A program made the position numbers and the translations under genes. This document shows positions 35,985 through 44,100 of a DNA stretch of 64,000 bases, piece by piece. Under the pieces are notes generated by a model, which was given only the letters and a program-made list of their open reading frames with translations, ran no database searches and had not been told where the DNA came from. Location: NCBI RefSeq assembly GCF_029193575.1, contig NZ_JARGCS010000047.1:1-64000 (forward strand), read 5' to 3'. This DNA comes from Pseudomonas entomophila (lineage in GTDB: Bacteria; Pseudomonadota; Gammaproteobacteria; Pseudomonadales; Pseudomonadaceae). Within the stretch, counting starts at the first letter, position 1. Every line of letters starts with the position of its first letter.

Positions 35985-37487
35985 ATGCCGCATACCACCG
36001 CGAAGAACCTGTCTTTGATCGCCGCCATCGACCTGGGCTCCAACAGCTTCCACATGGTCGTGGCCAAGGCCCACCTCAGCGAGATCCGCATTCTCGAACG
36101 GCTCGGGGAAAAGGTTCAGCTGGCCGCCGGCATCGATGAAGAGCGCAAGCTCAGTGAAGAAGCCATGCAGCGCGGCCTGGAGTGCCTCAAGCGCTTCGCC
36201 CAGCTGATCAACGGCATGCCCGCTGGCGCCGTGCGCATCGTCGGCACCAATGCCCTGCGCGAGGCACGCAACCGCAACGAATTCATCCTGCGCGCCGAAG
36301 CCATCCTCGGCCACCCGGTCGAAGTCATCTCCGGCCGTGAAGAAGCCCGCCTCATCTACCTGGGCGTTTCCCACACCCTGGCCGACACCCCCGGCAAGCG
36401 CCTGGTCGCCGACATCGGCGGCGGCAGTACCGAATTCATCATCGGCCAACGTTTCGAGCCGCTGCTGCGCGAAAGCCTGCAGATGGGCTGCGTCAGCTAC
36501 ACCCAACGCTACTTCCGCGACGGCAAGATCACTCCGGCGCGCTACGCCCAGGCTTACACCGCCGCACGCCTGGAACTGATGAGCATCGAAAACGCCCTGC
36601 ACCGCCTGACCTGGGACGAGGCCATCGGCTCATCCGGGACCATTCGCGCCATCGGCGCGGCGATCAAGGCCAACGGCCAGGGCAACGGCGAGGTCAACGC
36701 CGAGGGCCTGAGCTCGCTCAAGCGCAAACTGTTCAAGCTCGGCGAAACCGACAAGATCGACTTCGACGGGGTCAAGCCCGACCGCCGGGCGATCTTCCCG
36801 GCCGGCCTGGCGATCCTCGAGGCGATCTTCGACGCCCTGGAACTGCAACGCATGGACCACTGCGACGGCGCCCTGCGCGAAGGCGTGCTGTACGACCTGC
36901 TGGGCCGCCACCACCACGAGGACGTGCGCGAACGCACCCTGAACTCGTTGATGGAACGCTACCACGTCGACCAGGGCCAGGCCGCGCGGGTCGAGCGCAA
37001 GGCGCTGCACGCCTTCGACCAGGTGGCCAAGGCGTGGCAGCTTGACGAGGGTAACTGGCGCGATTTGCTGGGCTGGGCGGCGAAGGTTCACGAAGTGGGG
37101 CTGGACATCGCCCATTACCATTACCACAAGCACGGCGCCTACCTGATCGAGCACTCCGACCTGTCCGGTTTCTCCCGCGAGGACCAGCAGATGCTGGCCC
37201 TGCTGGTGCGCGGCCACCGCCGCAACATCCCCAAGGACAAGTTCGCCGAGTTCGGCGACGAGGGCGTCAAGCTGATCCGCCTGTGCGTGCTGCTGCGCTT
37301 CGCCATCCTGTTCCACCATATCCGCGGCACCCAGCAGATGCCCAAGGTGCAGCTGCAAGCGAGCGAAGAAAGCCTGGCAGTGGTGTTCCCGGAAGGTTGG
37401 CTGGAACAGAACCAGCTGACCCAGGCCGACTTCGCCAACGAGGCGGAGTGGCTGGCCCGGGTCGGCTTCGTCCTCAGCGTACGTTGA
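35985..37487 (+). CDS. ppx: Exopolyphosphatase
   Basis: 500 aa Ppx/GppA phosphatase releasing phosphate from polyphosphate ends. ASKHA-fold signatures: AAIDLGSNSFHMVV, GREEARLIYLGVS with the catalytic glutamate, and VADIGGGSTEFIIG. A C-terminal HD-like domain follows (WAAKVHEVGLDIAHYHYHKH, YLIEHSDLSGFS). Its last 14 bases overlap the 3' end of ppk on the opposite strand, so the making and breaking enzymes are convergent. GppA activity on pppGpp cannot be excluded by sequence. Confidence 0.94.
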   Translation: MPHTTAKNLSLIAAIDLGSNSFHMVVAKAHLSEIRILERLGEKVQLAAGIDEERKLSEEAMQRGLECLKRFAQLINGMPAGAVRIVGTNALREARNRNEFILRAEAILGHPVEVISGREEARLIYLGVSHTLADTPGKRLVADIGGGSTEFIIGQRFEPLLRESLQMGCVSYTQRYFRDGKITPARYAQAYTAARLELMSIENALHRLTWDEAIGSSGTIRAIGAAIKANGQGNGEVNAEGLSSLKRKLFKLGETDKIDFDGVKPDRRAIFPAGLAILEAIFDALELQRMDHCDGALREGVLYDLLGRHHHEDVRERTLNSLMERYHVDQGQAARVERKALHAFDQVAKAWQLDEGNWRDLLGWAAKVHEVGLDIAHYHYHKHGAYLIEHSDLSGFSREDQQMLALLVRGHRRNIPKDKFAEFGDEGVKLIRLCVLLRFAILFHHIRGTQQMPKVQLQASEESLAVVFPEGWLEQNQLTQADFANEAEWLARVGFVLSVR

Positions 37488-39711
37488 GGACCGGGTTGCT
37501 CAGGCGCTCCAACAGGGTCGCCTGGGCACTGCGCGGGTTCTGGTTGCCGGTCGGCGTGCTGCGCACGTAGCGCCCGTCCGGTTGCAGGGTCCAGGCCTGG
37601 GTGTTGTCGGTCAGGTAACCCTCCAGCTCCTTCTTCACCCGCAGCAGCAACTTCTTGCCCTCCACCGGGAAGCAGGTCTCGACGCGCTTGTCGAGGTTGC
37701 GCTCCATCCAGTCGGCGCTGGACAGGTAAATCTGCTCCTCGCCGCCATTGAGGAAGTAGAACACCCGGGTGTGCTCGAGGAAGCGACCGATGATCGAGCG
37801 CACGTTGATGTTGTGCGACACCCCAGGAATGCCCGGGCGCAGGCAGCACATGCCACGCACCACCAGGTCGATGCGCACGCCAGCCTGGCTGGCCTTGTAC
37901 AGCGCCTTGATGACCTTGGCGTCGGTCAGCGAGTTGAACTTGGCGATGATGTGCGCCGGCTTGCCCTCGACCGCGAACTGGGTCTCGCGGGCGATCATGT
38001 CGAGCATGCCCTTCTTCAGGGTGAACGGCGCGTGCAGCAGCTTCTTCATGCGCAAGGTCTTGCCCATGCCGATCAGTTGGCTGAACAGCTTGCCGACGTC
38101 CTCGGTCAGGGCGTCGTCGGAGGTCAGCAGGCTGTAGTCGGTGTACAGGCGGGCGTTGCCAGCGTGGTAGTTGCCGGTGCCCAGGTGCGCGTAGCGGACG
38201 ATCTCGCCCTGCTCGCGGCGCAAAATCAGCATCATCTTGGCGTGGGTCTTGAAGCCCACCACGCCGTAGATCACCACCGCGCCCGCCGCTTGCAGGCGGC
38301 TGGCCATCTGCAGGTTGGACTCTTCGTCGAAGCGCGCGCGCAACTCGATCACCGCGGTGACTTCCTTGCCGTTGCGCGCCGCGTCCACCAGCGCGTCGAC
38401 GATCTCCGAGTTGGCCCCGGAACGGTACAGGGTCTGGCGCACCGCGAGCACGTGCGGGTCCTTGGCGGCCTGGCGCAGCAGGTCGATCACCGGAGTGAAG
38501 GACTCGAACGGGTGCATCAGCAGCATGTCCTGCTTGCCGATCACGCTGAAGATGTTGTCGGCGTTCTGCAAGATCTTCGGGATCGCCGGTGTGAACGGCG
38601 TGTATTGCAGCTCCGGGTGGCTGTCCAACCCGGTGATGCTGAACAGCCGGGTCAGGTTGACCGGGCCGTTGACCTGGTACAGCTCGCTCTCGCTCAGGCT
38701 GAACTGCTTGAGCAGGTAGTCGGAGAGGTGTTTCGGGCAGGTGTCGGCCACTTCCAGGCGCACCGCGTCACCGTAGCGGCGCGAGAACAATTCGCCACGC
38801 AGGGCGCGGGCGAGGTCGTCGACTTCTTCGGAGTCCAGCGCCAGGTCGGCGTTGCGGGTCAGGCGGAACTGGTAGCAACCCTTGACCTTCATGCCCTGGA
38901 ACAGGTCGTCGGCGTGGGCGTGGATCATCGACGACAGGAACACGTAGTTGTCGCCAGCGCCACCGACCTCTTCCGGCACACGGATCACCCGTGGCAGCAG
39001 ACGCGGCGCCGGGATGATCGCCAGGCCCGAGTCGCGCCCGAAGGCGTCCACGCCCTCCAGCTCGACGATGAAGTTCAGGCTCTTGTTCACCAACAGCGGG
39101 AATGGGTGGGTCGGGTCGAGGCCGATCGGGGTGATGATCGGCGCGATCTCGTCGCGGAAATAGCGGCGCACCCAAGTCTTGAGCTTGGGGGTCCAGTAGC
39201 GGCGGCGAATGAAGCGGATCTGGTGTTTCTCCAGCTCCGGCAGCAGCACGTCGTTGAGGATCGCGTACTGGCGCTCCACCTCGCTGTGCACCAGCTCGCT
39301 GATGCGCGCCAGCGCCTGATGCGGCTGCAGGCCGTCGGCGCCGGCTTGCTCGCGGGCGAAGTTGATCTGCTTCTTCAAGCCCGCCACGCGGATCTCGAAG
39401 AACTCATCGAGGTTGCTGGAGAAGATCAACAGGAACTTCAGGCGTTCGAGCAGCGGGTAGGACTCATCCAGCGCCTGTTCCAGCACACGGATGTTGAACT
39501 GCAGCTGCGAGAGCTCGCGATGAATGTACAGGCTGCTGTCGTCCAGGCCGGGGACGGGGACCGCCGGCGCCGGTGCCGGCGCGGGGGCGGCGGCCTCGGC
39601 CGGCACCTCAGGCGCAGGCTCCGGCGGCAGGTCCGGAGGCGTCTGCAGCAGCTCTTCCGGGAGGGCCTGGGCTTCCTTGATCTCGACAGGTGTGAGCACT
39701 TCGTTATTCAT
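37474..39711 (-). CDS. ppk: Polyphosphate kinase 1
   Basis: 745 aa. After a proline/alanine-rich N-terminal extension (residues about 14-50, with repeated PAPAP), the canonical domains follow: N-domain (YIHRELSQLQFNIRVLEQA), head domain, and two phospholipase-D-like C domains with GFKTHAKMMLILRRE carrying the phosphorylated histidine, plus the basic VRGMCCLRPGIPG. ATG 39711 has AGGA upstream; the frame continues 270 codons further but that portion is antisense to hemB reading and not real. About 55 residues longer than E. coli Ppk, mostly due to the N-terminal extension. Convergent and overlapping with ppx. Confidence 0.95.
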   Translation of the reverse strand: MNNEVLTPVEIKEAQALPEELLQTPPDLPPEPAPEVPAEAAAPAPAPAPAVPVPGLDDSSLYIHRELSQLQFNIRVLEQALDESYPLLERLKFLLIFSSNLDEFFEIRVAGLKKQINFAREQAGADGLQPHQALARISELVHSEVERQYAILNDVLLPELEKHQIRFIRRRYWTPKLKTWVRRYFRDEIAPIITPIGLDPTHPFPLLVNKSLNFIVELEGVDAFGRDSGLAIIPAPRLLPRVIRVPEEVGGAGDNYVFLSSMIHAHADDLFQGMKVKGCYQFRLTRNADLALDSEEVDDLARALRGELFSRRYGDAVRLEVADTCPKHLSDYLLKQFSLSESELYQVNGPVNLTRLFSITGLDSHPELQYTPFTPAIPKILQNADNIFSVIGKQDMLLMHPFESFTPVIDLLRQAAKDPHVLAVRQTLYRSGANSEIVDALVDAARNGKEVTAVIELRARFDEESNLQMASRLQAAGAVVIYGVVGFKTHAKMMLILRREQGEIVRYAHLGTGNYHAGNARLYTDYSLLTSDDALTEDVGKLFSQLIGMGKTLRMKKLLHAPFTLKKGMLDMIARETQFAVEGKPAHIIAKFNSLTDAKVIKALYKASQAGVRIDLVVRGMCCLRPGIPGVSHNINVRSIIGRFLEHTRVFYFLNGGEEQIYLSSADWMERNLDKRVETCFPVEGKKLLLRVKKELEGYLTDNTQAWTLQPDGRYVRSTPTGNQNPRSAQATLLERLSNPVLNVR

Positions 39712-39731
39712 CTGACGTTCCTGTGAGGGCG

Positions 39732-40742
39732 TTACTGCCCTCTCAACAATTGCGCGGCACGCACGGCGAAATAGGTCAGGATGCCATCGGCGCCTGCCCG
39801 TTTGAAAGCAGTGAGGGATTCGAGGATGACGGCCTCGCTGAGCCAGCCGTTCTGGATCGCCGCCATGTGCATGGCGTATTCGCCGCTGACCTGGTACACG
39901 AAGGTCGGCACGCGGAACTCGGTCTTCACCCGATGGACGATGTCCAGGTACGGCATGCCCGGCTTGACCATGACCATGTCGGCGCCTTCGGCGAGGTCGG
40001 TGGCCACTTCGTGCAGGGCTTCGTCGCTGTTGGCCGGGTCCATCTGGTAGGAAGCCTTGTTGGCCTTGCCCAGGTTCAGCGCCGAGCCGACCGCGTCGCG
40101 GAACGGGCCGTAGTAGGCGCTGGCGTACTTGGCCGAGTAGGCCATGATGCGCACGTTGACGTGGCCGGCCAGCTCCAGCGCTTCGCGGATCGCCTGCAAG
40201 CGGCCATCCATCATGTCCGACGGGGCCACCACCTGGGCGCCAGCCTCGGCGTGCGACAGCGCCTGGCGCACCAGGGCATCGACGGTAATATCGTTTTGTA
40301 CGTAGCCTTCTTCGTCGAGGATGCCGTCCTGCCCGTGGGTGGTGAACGGGTCCAGGGCCACGTCGGTGATCACCCCCAGCTCCGGGAAGCGCGCGCGCAG
40401 GGCGCGGGTGGCGCGCTGGGCGATGCCGTCCGGGTTCCAGGCTTCGGCGCCGTCGAGGGATTTCTTCTCGCTCGGGGTCACCGGGAACAGCGCCAGTGCC
40501 GGGATGCCCAGCCGTACCCATTCCTGTGCGGCTTCGAGCAGCAGGTCGATCGACAGACGCTCGACGCCCGGCATCGACGGCACTTCCTCGCGGCGGCCCT
40601 CGCCGTCCAGCACGAATACCGGGAGGATCAGGTCATCGACGGTCAGGGTGTTTTCACGCACCAGGCGACGGGAGAAATCGTCCCGGCGGTTGCGACGCAG
40701 GCGGGTGGCAGGAAACAGGCGGTTGGCGGGGGTAAAGCTCAC
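39732..40742 (-). CDS. hemB: Delta-aminolevulinic acid dehydratase (porphobilinogen synthase), GTG start
   Basis: 336 aa heme enzyme condensing two ALA molecules. The two active-site lysines are in MAYSAKYASAYYGPFRDA and MVMVKPGMPYLDI. The catalytic metal site region is PFTTHGQDGILDEEGYVQND, with aspartates in place of the zinc cysteines, the Mg-dependent type known from P. aeruginosa. Start is GTG 40742 (then SFTPANRLFP) with GGAG seven bases upstream; an upstream extension of 36 codons is not supported. Twenty bases separate its stop from the ppk start, so ppk may be cotranscribed with it. Confidence 0.95.
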   Translation of the reverse strand: MSFTPANRLFPATRLRRNRRDDFSRRLVRENTLTVDDLILPVFVLDGEGRREEVPSMPGVERLSIDLLLEAAQEWVRLGIPALALFPVTPSEKKSLDGAEAWNPDGIAQRATRALRARFPELGVITDVALDPFTTHGQDGILDEEGYVQNDITVDALVRQALSHAEAGAQVVAPSDMMDGRLQAIREALELAGHVNVRIMAYSAKYASAYYGPFRDAVGSALNLGKANKASYQMDPANSDEALHEVATDLAEGADMVMVKPGMPYLDIVHRVKTEFRVPTFVYQVSGEYAMHMAAIQNGWLSEAVILESLTAFKRAGADGILTYFAVRAAQLLRGQ

Positions 40743-40950
40743 GGCAGACTCCTGAGCCCGCGCAGGCGGGCTAGCGCGACAGTTATAAGCGGCCATTATG
40801 ACGCCTGTGTTACACCCTGGGGCAACCCTGCGACTTGTGGCCGCAGGCATTGTCCTTGTAGGAAATGTTCACCTCAAGACACATTTGGACACTTTCACGA
40901 ACGCGCGCGAAGGGTTAGGCTGCGCGTTCATTTCGCCAGCACGCCAGAAA

Positions 40951-41595
40951 ATGCTTCAACAATTCCTGAACGATTTCGGCTATTTTGCCCTTTTTCTCGG
41001 CACGTTCTTCGAGGGCGAGACCATTCTCGTGCTCGCGGGTTTTCTGGCGTTTCGCGAATACATGGACATCAAGCTGGTGGTCGCGGTGGCCTTCTGCGGC
41101 AGCTATGCCGGCGACCAGCTGTGGTACTTCATGGGCCGCCGCCACGGGCGCAAGATCCTCGCCCGCAAGCCGCGCTGGCAGGCCATGGGTGACCGGGCGC
41201 TGGAGCACATCCGCCGCCACCCGGATATCTGGGTGCTGAGCTTCCGTTTCGTCTACGGTCTGCGCACGGTGATGCCAGTGGCCATCGGCCTGTCCGGCTA
41301 CCCGCCGCGTCGCTACCTGCTGCTCAACGGCATTGGCGCGGCAATCTGGGCCGTGGCCCTGGGCCTGGCCGCCTACCACTTCGGCGCCATCCTCGAAGGC
41401 CTGCTGGGCAGCATCAAGAAATACGAGCTATGGGTGCTCGGTGCCCTGCTGCTGCTCGGCGGCCTGCTGTGGCTGCGCCGGCGCTTTCGCAATGTGCGCG
41501 CCGAGCGCCGCGCGGCGGCAGAGCACCAGGCCGCCCAGGCTGAGCAGGCTGTAGCCCAGGAGCAGCAGCCAGAACAGGGGCGTGACCAGCACTAG
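40951..41595 (+). CDS. DedA family membrane protein with glutamine-rich tail
   Basis: 214 aa, DedA/SNARE-associated (VTT) family, likely a phospholipid scramblase or flippase-type inner-membrane protein. Key segments: FLGTFFEGETILVLAGFLA, GSYAGDQLWYFMGRRHGR, and SFRFVYGLRTVMPVAIGLSG with the essential arginines. The last membrane helix is LWVLGALLLLGGLLWL near 172-187, followed by a basic stretch and a tail unusually rich in Gln, Ala and Glu. ATG 40951 begins at LQQFLNDFGYFA; no good Shine-Dalgarno is visible. The final 168 bp overlap the convergent hydroxylase gene, and the Gln-rich tail is the antisense of that protein's terminal helix. Confidence 0.88.
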   Translation: MLQQFLNDFGYFALFLGTFFEGETILVLAGFLAFREYMDIKLVVAVAFCGSYAGDQLWYFMGRRHGRKILARKPRWQAMGDRALEHIRRHPDIWVLSFRFVYGLRTVMPVAIGLSGYPPRRYLLLNGIGAAIWAVALGLAAYHFGAILEGLLGSIKKYELWVLGALLLLGGLLWLRRRFRNVRAERRAAAEHQAAQAEQAVAQEQQPEQGRDQH

Positions 41596-42723
41596 CCCGA
41601 ACGCGCCGGCCAGGTACAGCGCTGGCGCATTCGACAGCAACCGCAACACCTCCACGCGCCCTGCCCAGGGCCGATCCTCCAGCGCCGCCCCGAGCGCGAA
41701 CAAGCCGAGCGCCATCACTGTCCAGCCCAGCACCAGGGCCGCGGCCGGCACCCGCTCGGCCACGTCCATCAGGTAACTGCCCAAGGCGATGTACACGGCG
41801 AACTGCGCCACCACGTACAACTGCCAGGCCCTGCCCAAAGGCACCTCGAACTTGCGAAACCGCGCCAGGTCCGGCTTGGCCTGTGGATAACCCTGCGCCA
41901 CGTCCGCCGGGCGCCAGCCGGTGGGCATGAACCAGATGCGCAGCTTGTCCCACAGGCTGCGGGTGCGCCGCGCGTCGCGCCACAGCTGGGCATAGAACTG
42001 CAGGTTGGCCCACAGCGGGTTCCAGCTGGCCAGGGGCGTGGTCACGCCGAACACCACTGGCTCGCGCGCGTCCTCTTCCTGGAAGGTGCCGAACAGGCGG
42101 TCCCAGAGAATGAACACGCCTCCGTAGTTGCGATCCAAGTACACAGGATTCTGCGCATGGTGGACGCGATGATTGGACGGCGTGATGAACACCCACTCCA
42201 GCCAGCCCAGCTTGGGCACATGGCGCGTGTGCACCCAGAACTGATACAGCAGGTTCAGCGAGGCCACGGTGACGAACACCACCAGCGGCACGCCGAGCAG
42301 CGCCAGCGGCAGATAGAAGACCCACGAGAAGATGAAACCGCTGCTGGTCTGGCGCAGCGCCGTGGTGAGGTTGTACTCCTCGCTCTGGTGATGCACCGAG
42401 TGCGCCGCCCACAGCACGTTGCGCTCATGGCCCAGGCGGTGCAGCCAGTAGTAGCACAGGTCGTAGAGCACGAACGCCAGCGCCCACACCCACCAGGCGT
42501 CCGCCGGCAAGCGCAGCAGCGCCAGGTGCTCGACAGCCAGCGCGTAGCTCACCAGCCCCACGCCCTTGGTCAGCAGCCCGGTGCTGGTCGACAGCGCGCC
42601 CGTGCTCAGGCTGTTGATGGCGTCGGCCAGGCGGTAGTTGCGCTGGCCACGCACGCGGTCGGCCAGCAGCTCCACCGCGATCAGCGCGAAGAAGAACGGC
42701 ACGGCCAGCAGAATCAGGTCCAT
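41428..42723 (-). CDS. Fatty acid hydroxylase / sterol desaturase family membrane protein
   Basis: 431 aa di-iron membrane oxygenase. The histidine clusters are HRLGH, HSVHHQSEE and HRVHHAQN, spaced as in the family, between several hydrophobic helices (LVPFFFALIAVEL-like N-terminus, WVFYLPLALLGVPLVVFV). Related to alkylglycerol monooxygenase or C-5 sterol desaturase types; the lipid substrate in Pseudomonas is unknown. ATG 42723 (MDLILLAVPFFF) is taken over a TTG nine codons earlier. The last 55 residues overlap the DedA gene on the other strand. After the final helix it ends in a Gln/Ala-rich tail (QPQQAAEQQQGTEHP) that is antisense to the last DedA helix. Confidence 0.9.
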   Translation of the reverse strand: MDLILLAVPFFFALIAVELLADRVRGQRNYRLADAINSLSTGALSTSTGLLTKGVGLVSYALAVEHLALLRLPADAWWVWALAFVLYDLCYYWLHRLGHERNVLWAAHSVHHQSEEYNLTTALRQTSSGFIFSWVFYLPLALLGVPLVVFVTVASLNLLYQFWVHTRHVPKLGWLEWVFITPSNHRVHHAQNPVYLDRNYGGVFILWDRLFGTFQEEDAREPVVFGVTTPLASWNPLWANLQFYAQLWRDARRTRSLWDKLRIWFMPTGWRPADVAQGYPQAKPDLARFRKFEVPLGRAWQLYVVAQFAVYIALGSYLMDVAERVPAAALVLGWTVMALGLFALGAALEDRPWAGRVEVLRLLSNAPALYLAGAFGLVLVTPLFWLLLLGYSLLSLGGLVLCRRAALGAHIAKAPAQPQQAAEQQQGTEHP

Positions 42724-42835
42724 GGGCAGCGTCTCTTGGGTGATCCCCAAAGATTAGGCCGGGCCAGGGGCGAACCCTATGGCCACATCTGCCAAACTAG
42801 AGGACATTCAGCGCCTCGATACGGGAGTAATGAGC

Positions 42836-43501
42836 ATGACGAAAAAAGTTGCGGTGATTCTTTCCGGCTGCGGCGTGTATGACGGCGCCGAGATCCACGA
42901 AAGCGTGATCACCCTGCTGCGCCTTGACCAACGCGGCGCCCAGGTGCAGTGCTTCGCGCCGAACATCGCACAGATGCACGTGATCGACCACCTGACGGGC
43001 GAGGAAATGCCCGAGTCGCGCAACGTGCTGGTGGAGTCGGCGCGCATCGCCCGTGGCGAGGTGAAGGACATCCGCGAGGCCCGCGCCGAGGACTTCGACG
43101 CGTTGATCGTGCCGGGCGGTTTCGGCGCGGCGAAGAACCTCTCCAACTTCGCCGTCGAAGGCGCCAACTGCAGCGTGCACCCGGACGTGCTGGCGCTGGC
43201 CGAGGCCTTCGCCGACGCCTGCAAGCCGGTCGGGCTGATCTGCATCTCCCCGGCGCTGGCGGCGAAGATCTACGGGCCGGGCGTGGTTTGCACCATCGGC
43301 AACGATGCCGGCACCAGCGCGGCGGTGGTGAAGATGGGCGGCACCCATGAGGAGTGCGATGTGCACGACATCGTCGAGGACACCCAGCGCAAGCTGGTGA
43401 CCACCCCGGCGTACATGCTGGCCAAGTCGATCAGCGAGGCGGCGGGCGGGATCTACAAGTTGGTCGACCGGGTGCTGGAGCTGACCCACGAGAACGATTG
43501 A
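42836..43501 (+). CDS. elbB: ElbB, DJ-1/PfpI-family glyoxalase-like protein
   Basis: 221 aa. VAVILSGCGVYDGAEIHESV, DALIVPGGFGAAKNLSNF and KPVGLICISPALAAKI with the nucleophile-elbow cysteine match ElbB (isoprenoid biosynthesis-associated, sigma cross-reacting protein 27A). E. coli ElbB has weak glyoxalase III activity. ATG 42836 is chosen since GGAG is eight bases upstream, too close for the ATG two codons earlier. Divergent from the fatty acid hydroxylase gene over 112 bp. Confidence 0.92.
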   Translation: MTKKVAVILSGCGVYDGAEIHESVITLLRLDQRGAQVQCFAPNIAQMHVIDHLTGEEMPESRNVLVESARIARGEVKDIREARAEDFDALIVPGGFGAAKNLSNFAVEGANCSVHPDVLALAEAFADACKPVGLICISPALAAKIYGPGVVCTIGNDAGTSAAVVKMGGTHEECDVHDIVEDTQRKLVTTPAYMLAKSISEAAGGIYKLVDRVLELTHEND

Positions 43502-43522
43502 GGTGTGCCTGTGGCGACCCGC

Positions 43523-43557
43523 TCCCTGTAGGCGCGGGCGTGCCCCACGATGAGGCC
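43523..43557. repeat. REP element (single) downstream of elbB
   Basis: CTCCCTGTAGGCGCGGGCGT followed by GCCCCACGATGAGG, one copy with core changes, filling the 61 bp between the convergent stops of elbB and yaiI. Confidence 0.65.
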
Positions 43558-43562
43558 CGCCA

Positions 43563-44015
43563 TCACACCTTCGAAAGCCGCGTCAGAATGCGGTCCAACG
43601 CATTGGCGAACGCCTGCTTCTCGCGCTCGCCATAGGGCGCCTGCCCACCCCCCACCTGCCCCTGCTCGCGCAATTCGGTGAACAGGTTGCGCACTGCCAG
43701 GCGGTCGCCCATGTTGCGTTCGTCGAACTCGCGGCCACGCGGGTCCAATGCCGCAACGCCCTTCTTGATCAGGCGGTCGGCCAGCGGCACGTCGCTGCAG
43801 ATCACCAGTTCGCCGGGCACGGCGTTGTCCACCAGGTAGTCGTCGGCCGCGTCCATGCCACTGGGCACCACGATCAGCTTTACCAGGGCGAAGGCCGGCT
43901 TGGTCTGGGCCTGGCCGGCAACCATGACCACCTCGAACTTGCGCTTGAGGGCGAACTTGACGATCAGGTCCTTGGCCGCCTTGGGGCAGGCGTCGGCGTC
44001 GATCCATACACGCAT
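43563..44015 (-). CDS. YaiI/YqxD family protein (UPF0178)
   Basis: 150 aa PIN-like NYN-type fold. The acidic start MRVWIDADACPKAAKDLI, NAVPGELVICSDVPLADRLI and the C-terminal GPYG-like segment AFANALDRIL are characteristic; conserved aspartates suggest a nuclease-like active site although no activity has been established. GGAA lies before ATG 44015. It follows the FTR1 gene on the minus strand with a REP copy in between. Confidence 0.9.
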   Translation of the reverse strand: MRVWIDADACPKAAKDLIVKFALKRKFEVVMVAGQAQTKPAFALVKLIVVPSGMDAADDYLVDNAVPGELVICSDVPLADRLIKKGVAALDPRGREFDERNMGDRLAVRNLFTELREQGQVGGGQAPYGEREKQAFANALDRILTRLSKV

Positions 44016-44053
44016 GGCGATGTTTCCGTGATTCAAAGACTGCGTAGTGTCAG

Positions 44054-44088
44054 GGCCGGCCCTATCGCGGGGCAAGCCCGCGATAGGT
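44054..44088. repeat. REP element (single) between the FTR1 permease and yaiI
   Basis: GGCCCTATCGCGGGGCAAGCCCGCGATAGGTC region: the core palindrome is long and near perfect (CTATCGCGGGG and CCCGCGATAG), just past the permease stop. Confidence 0.8.
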
Positions 44089-44100
44089 CGCGCAGCGGCC

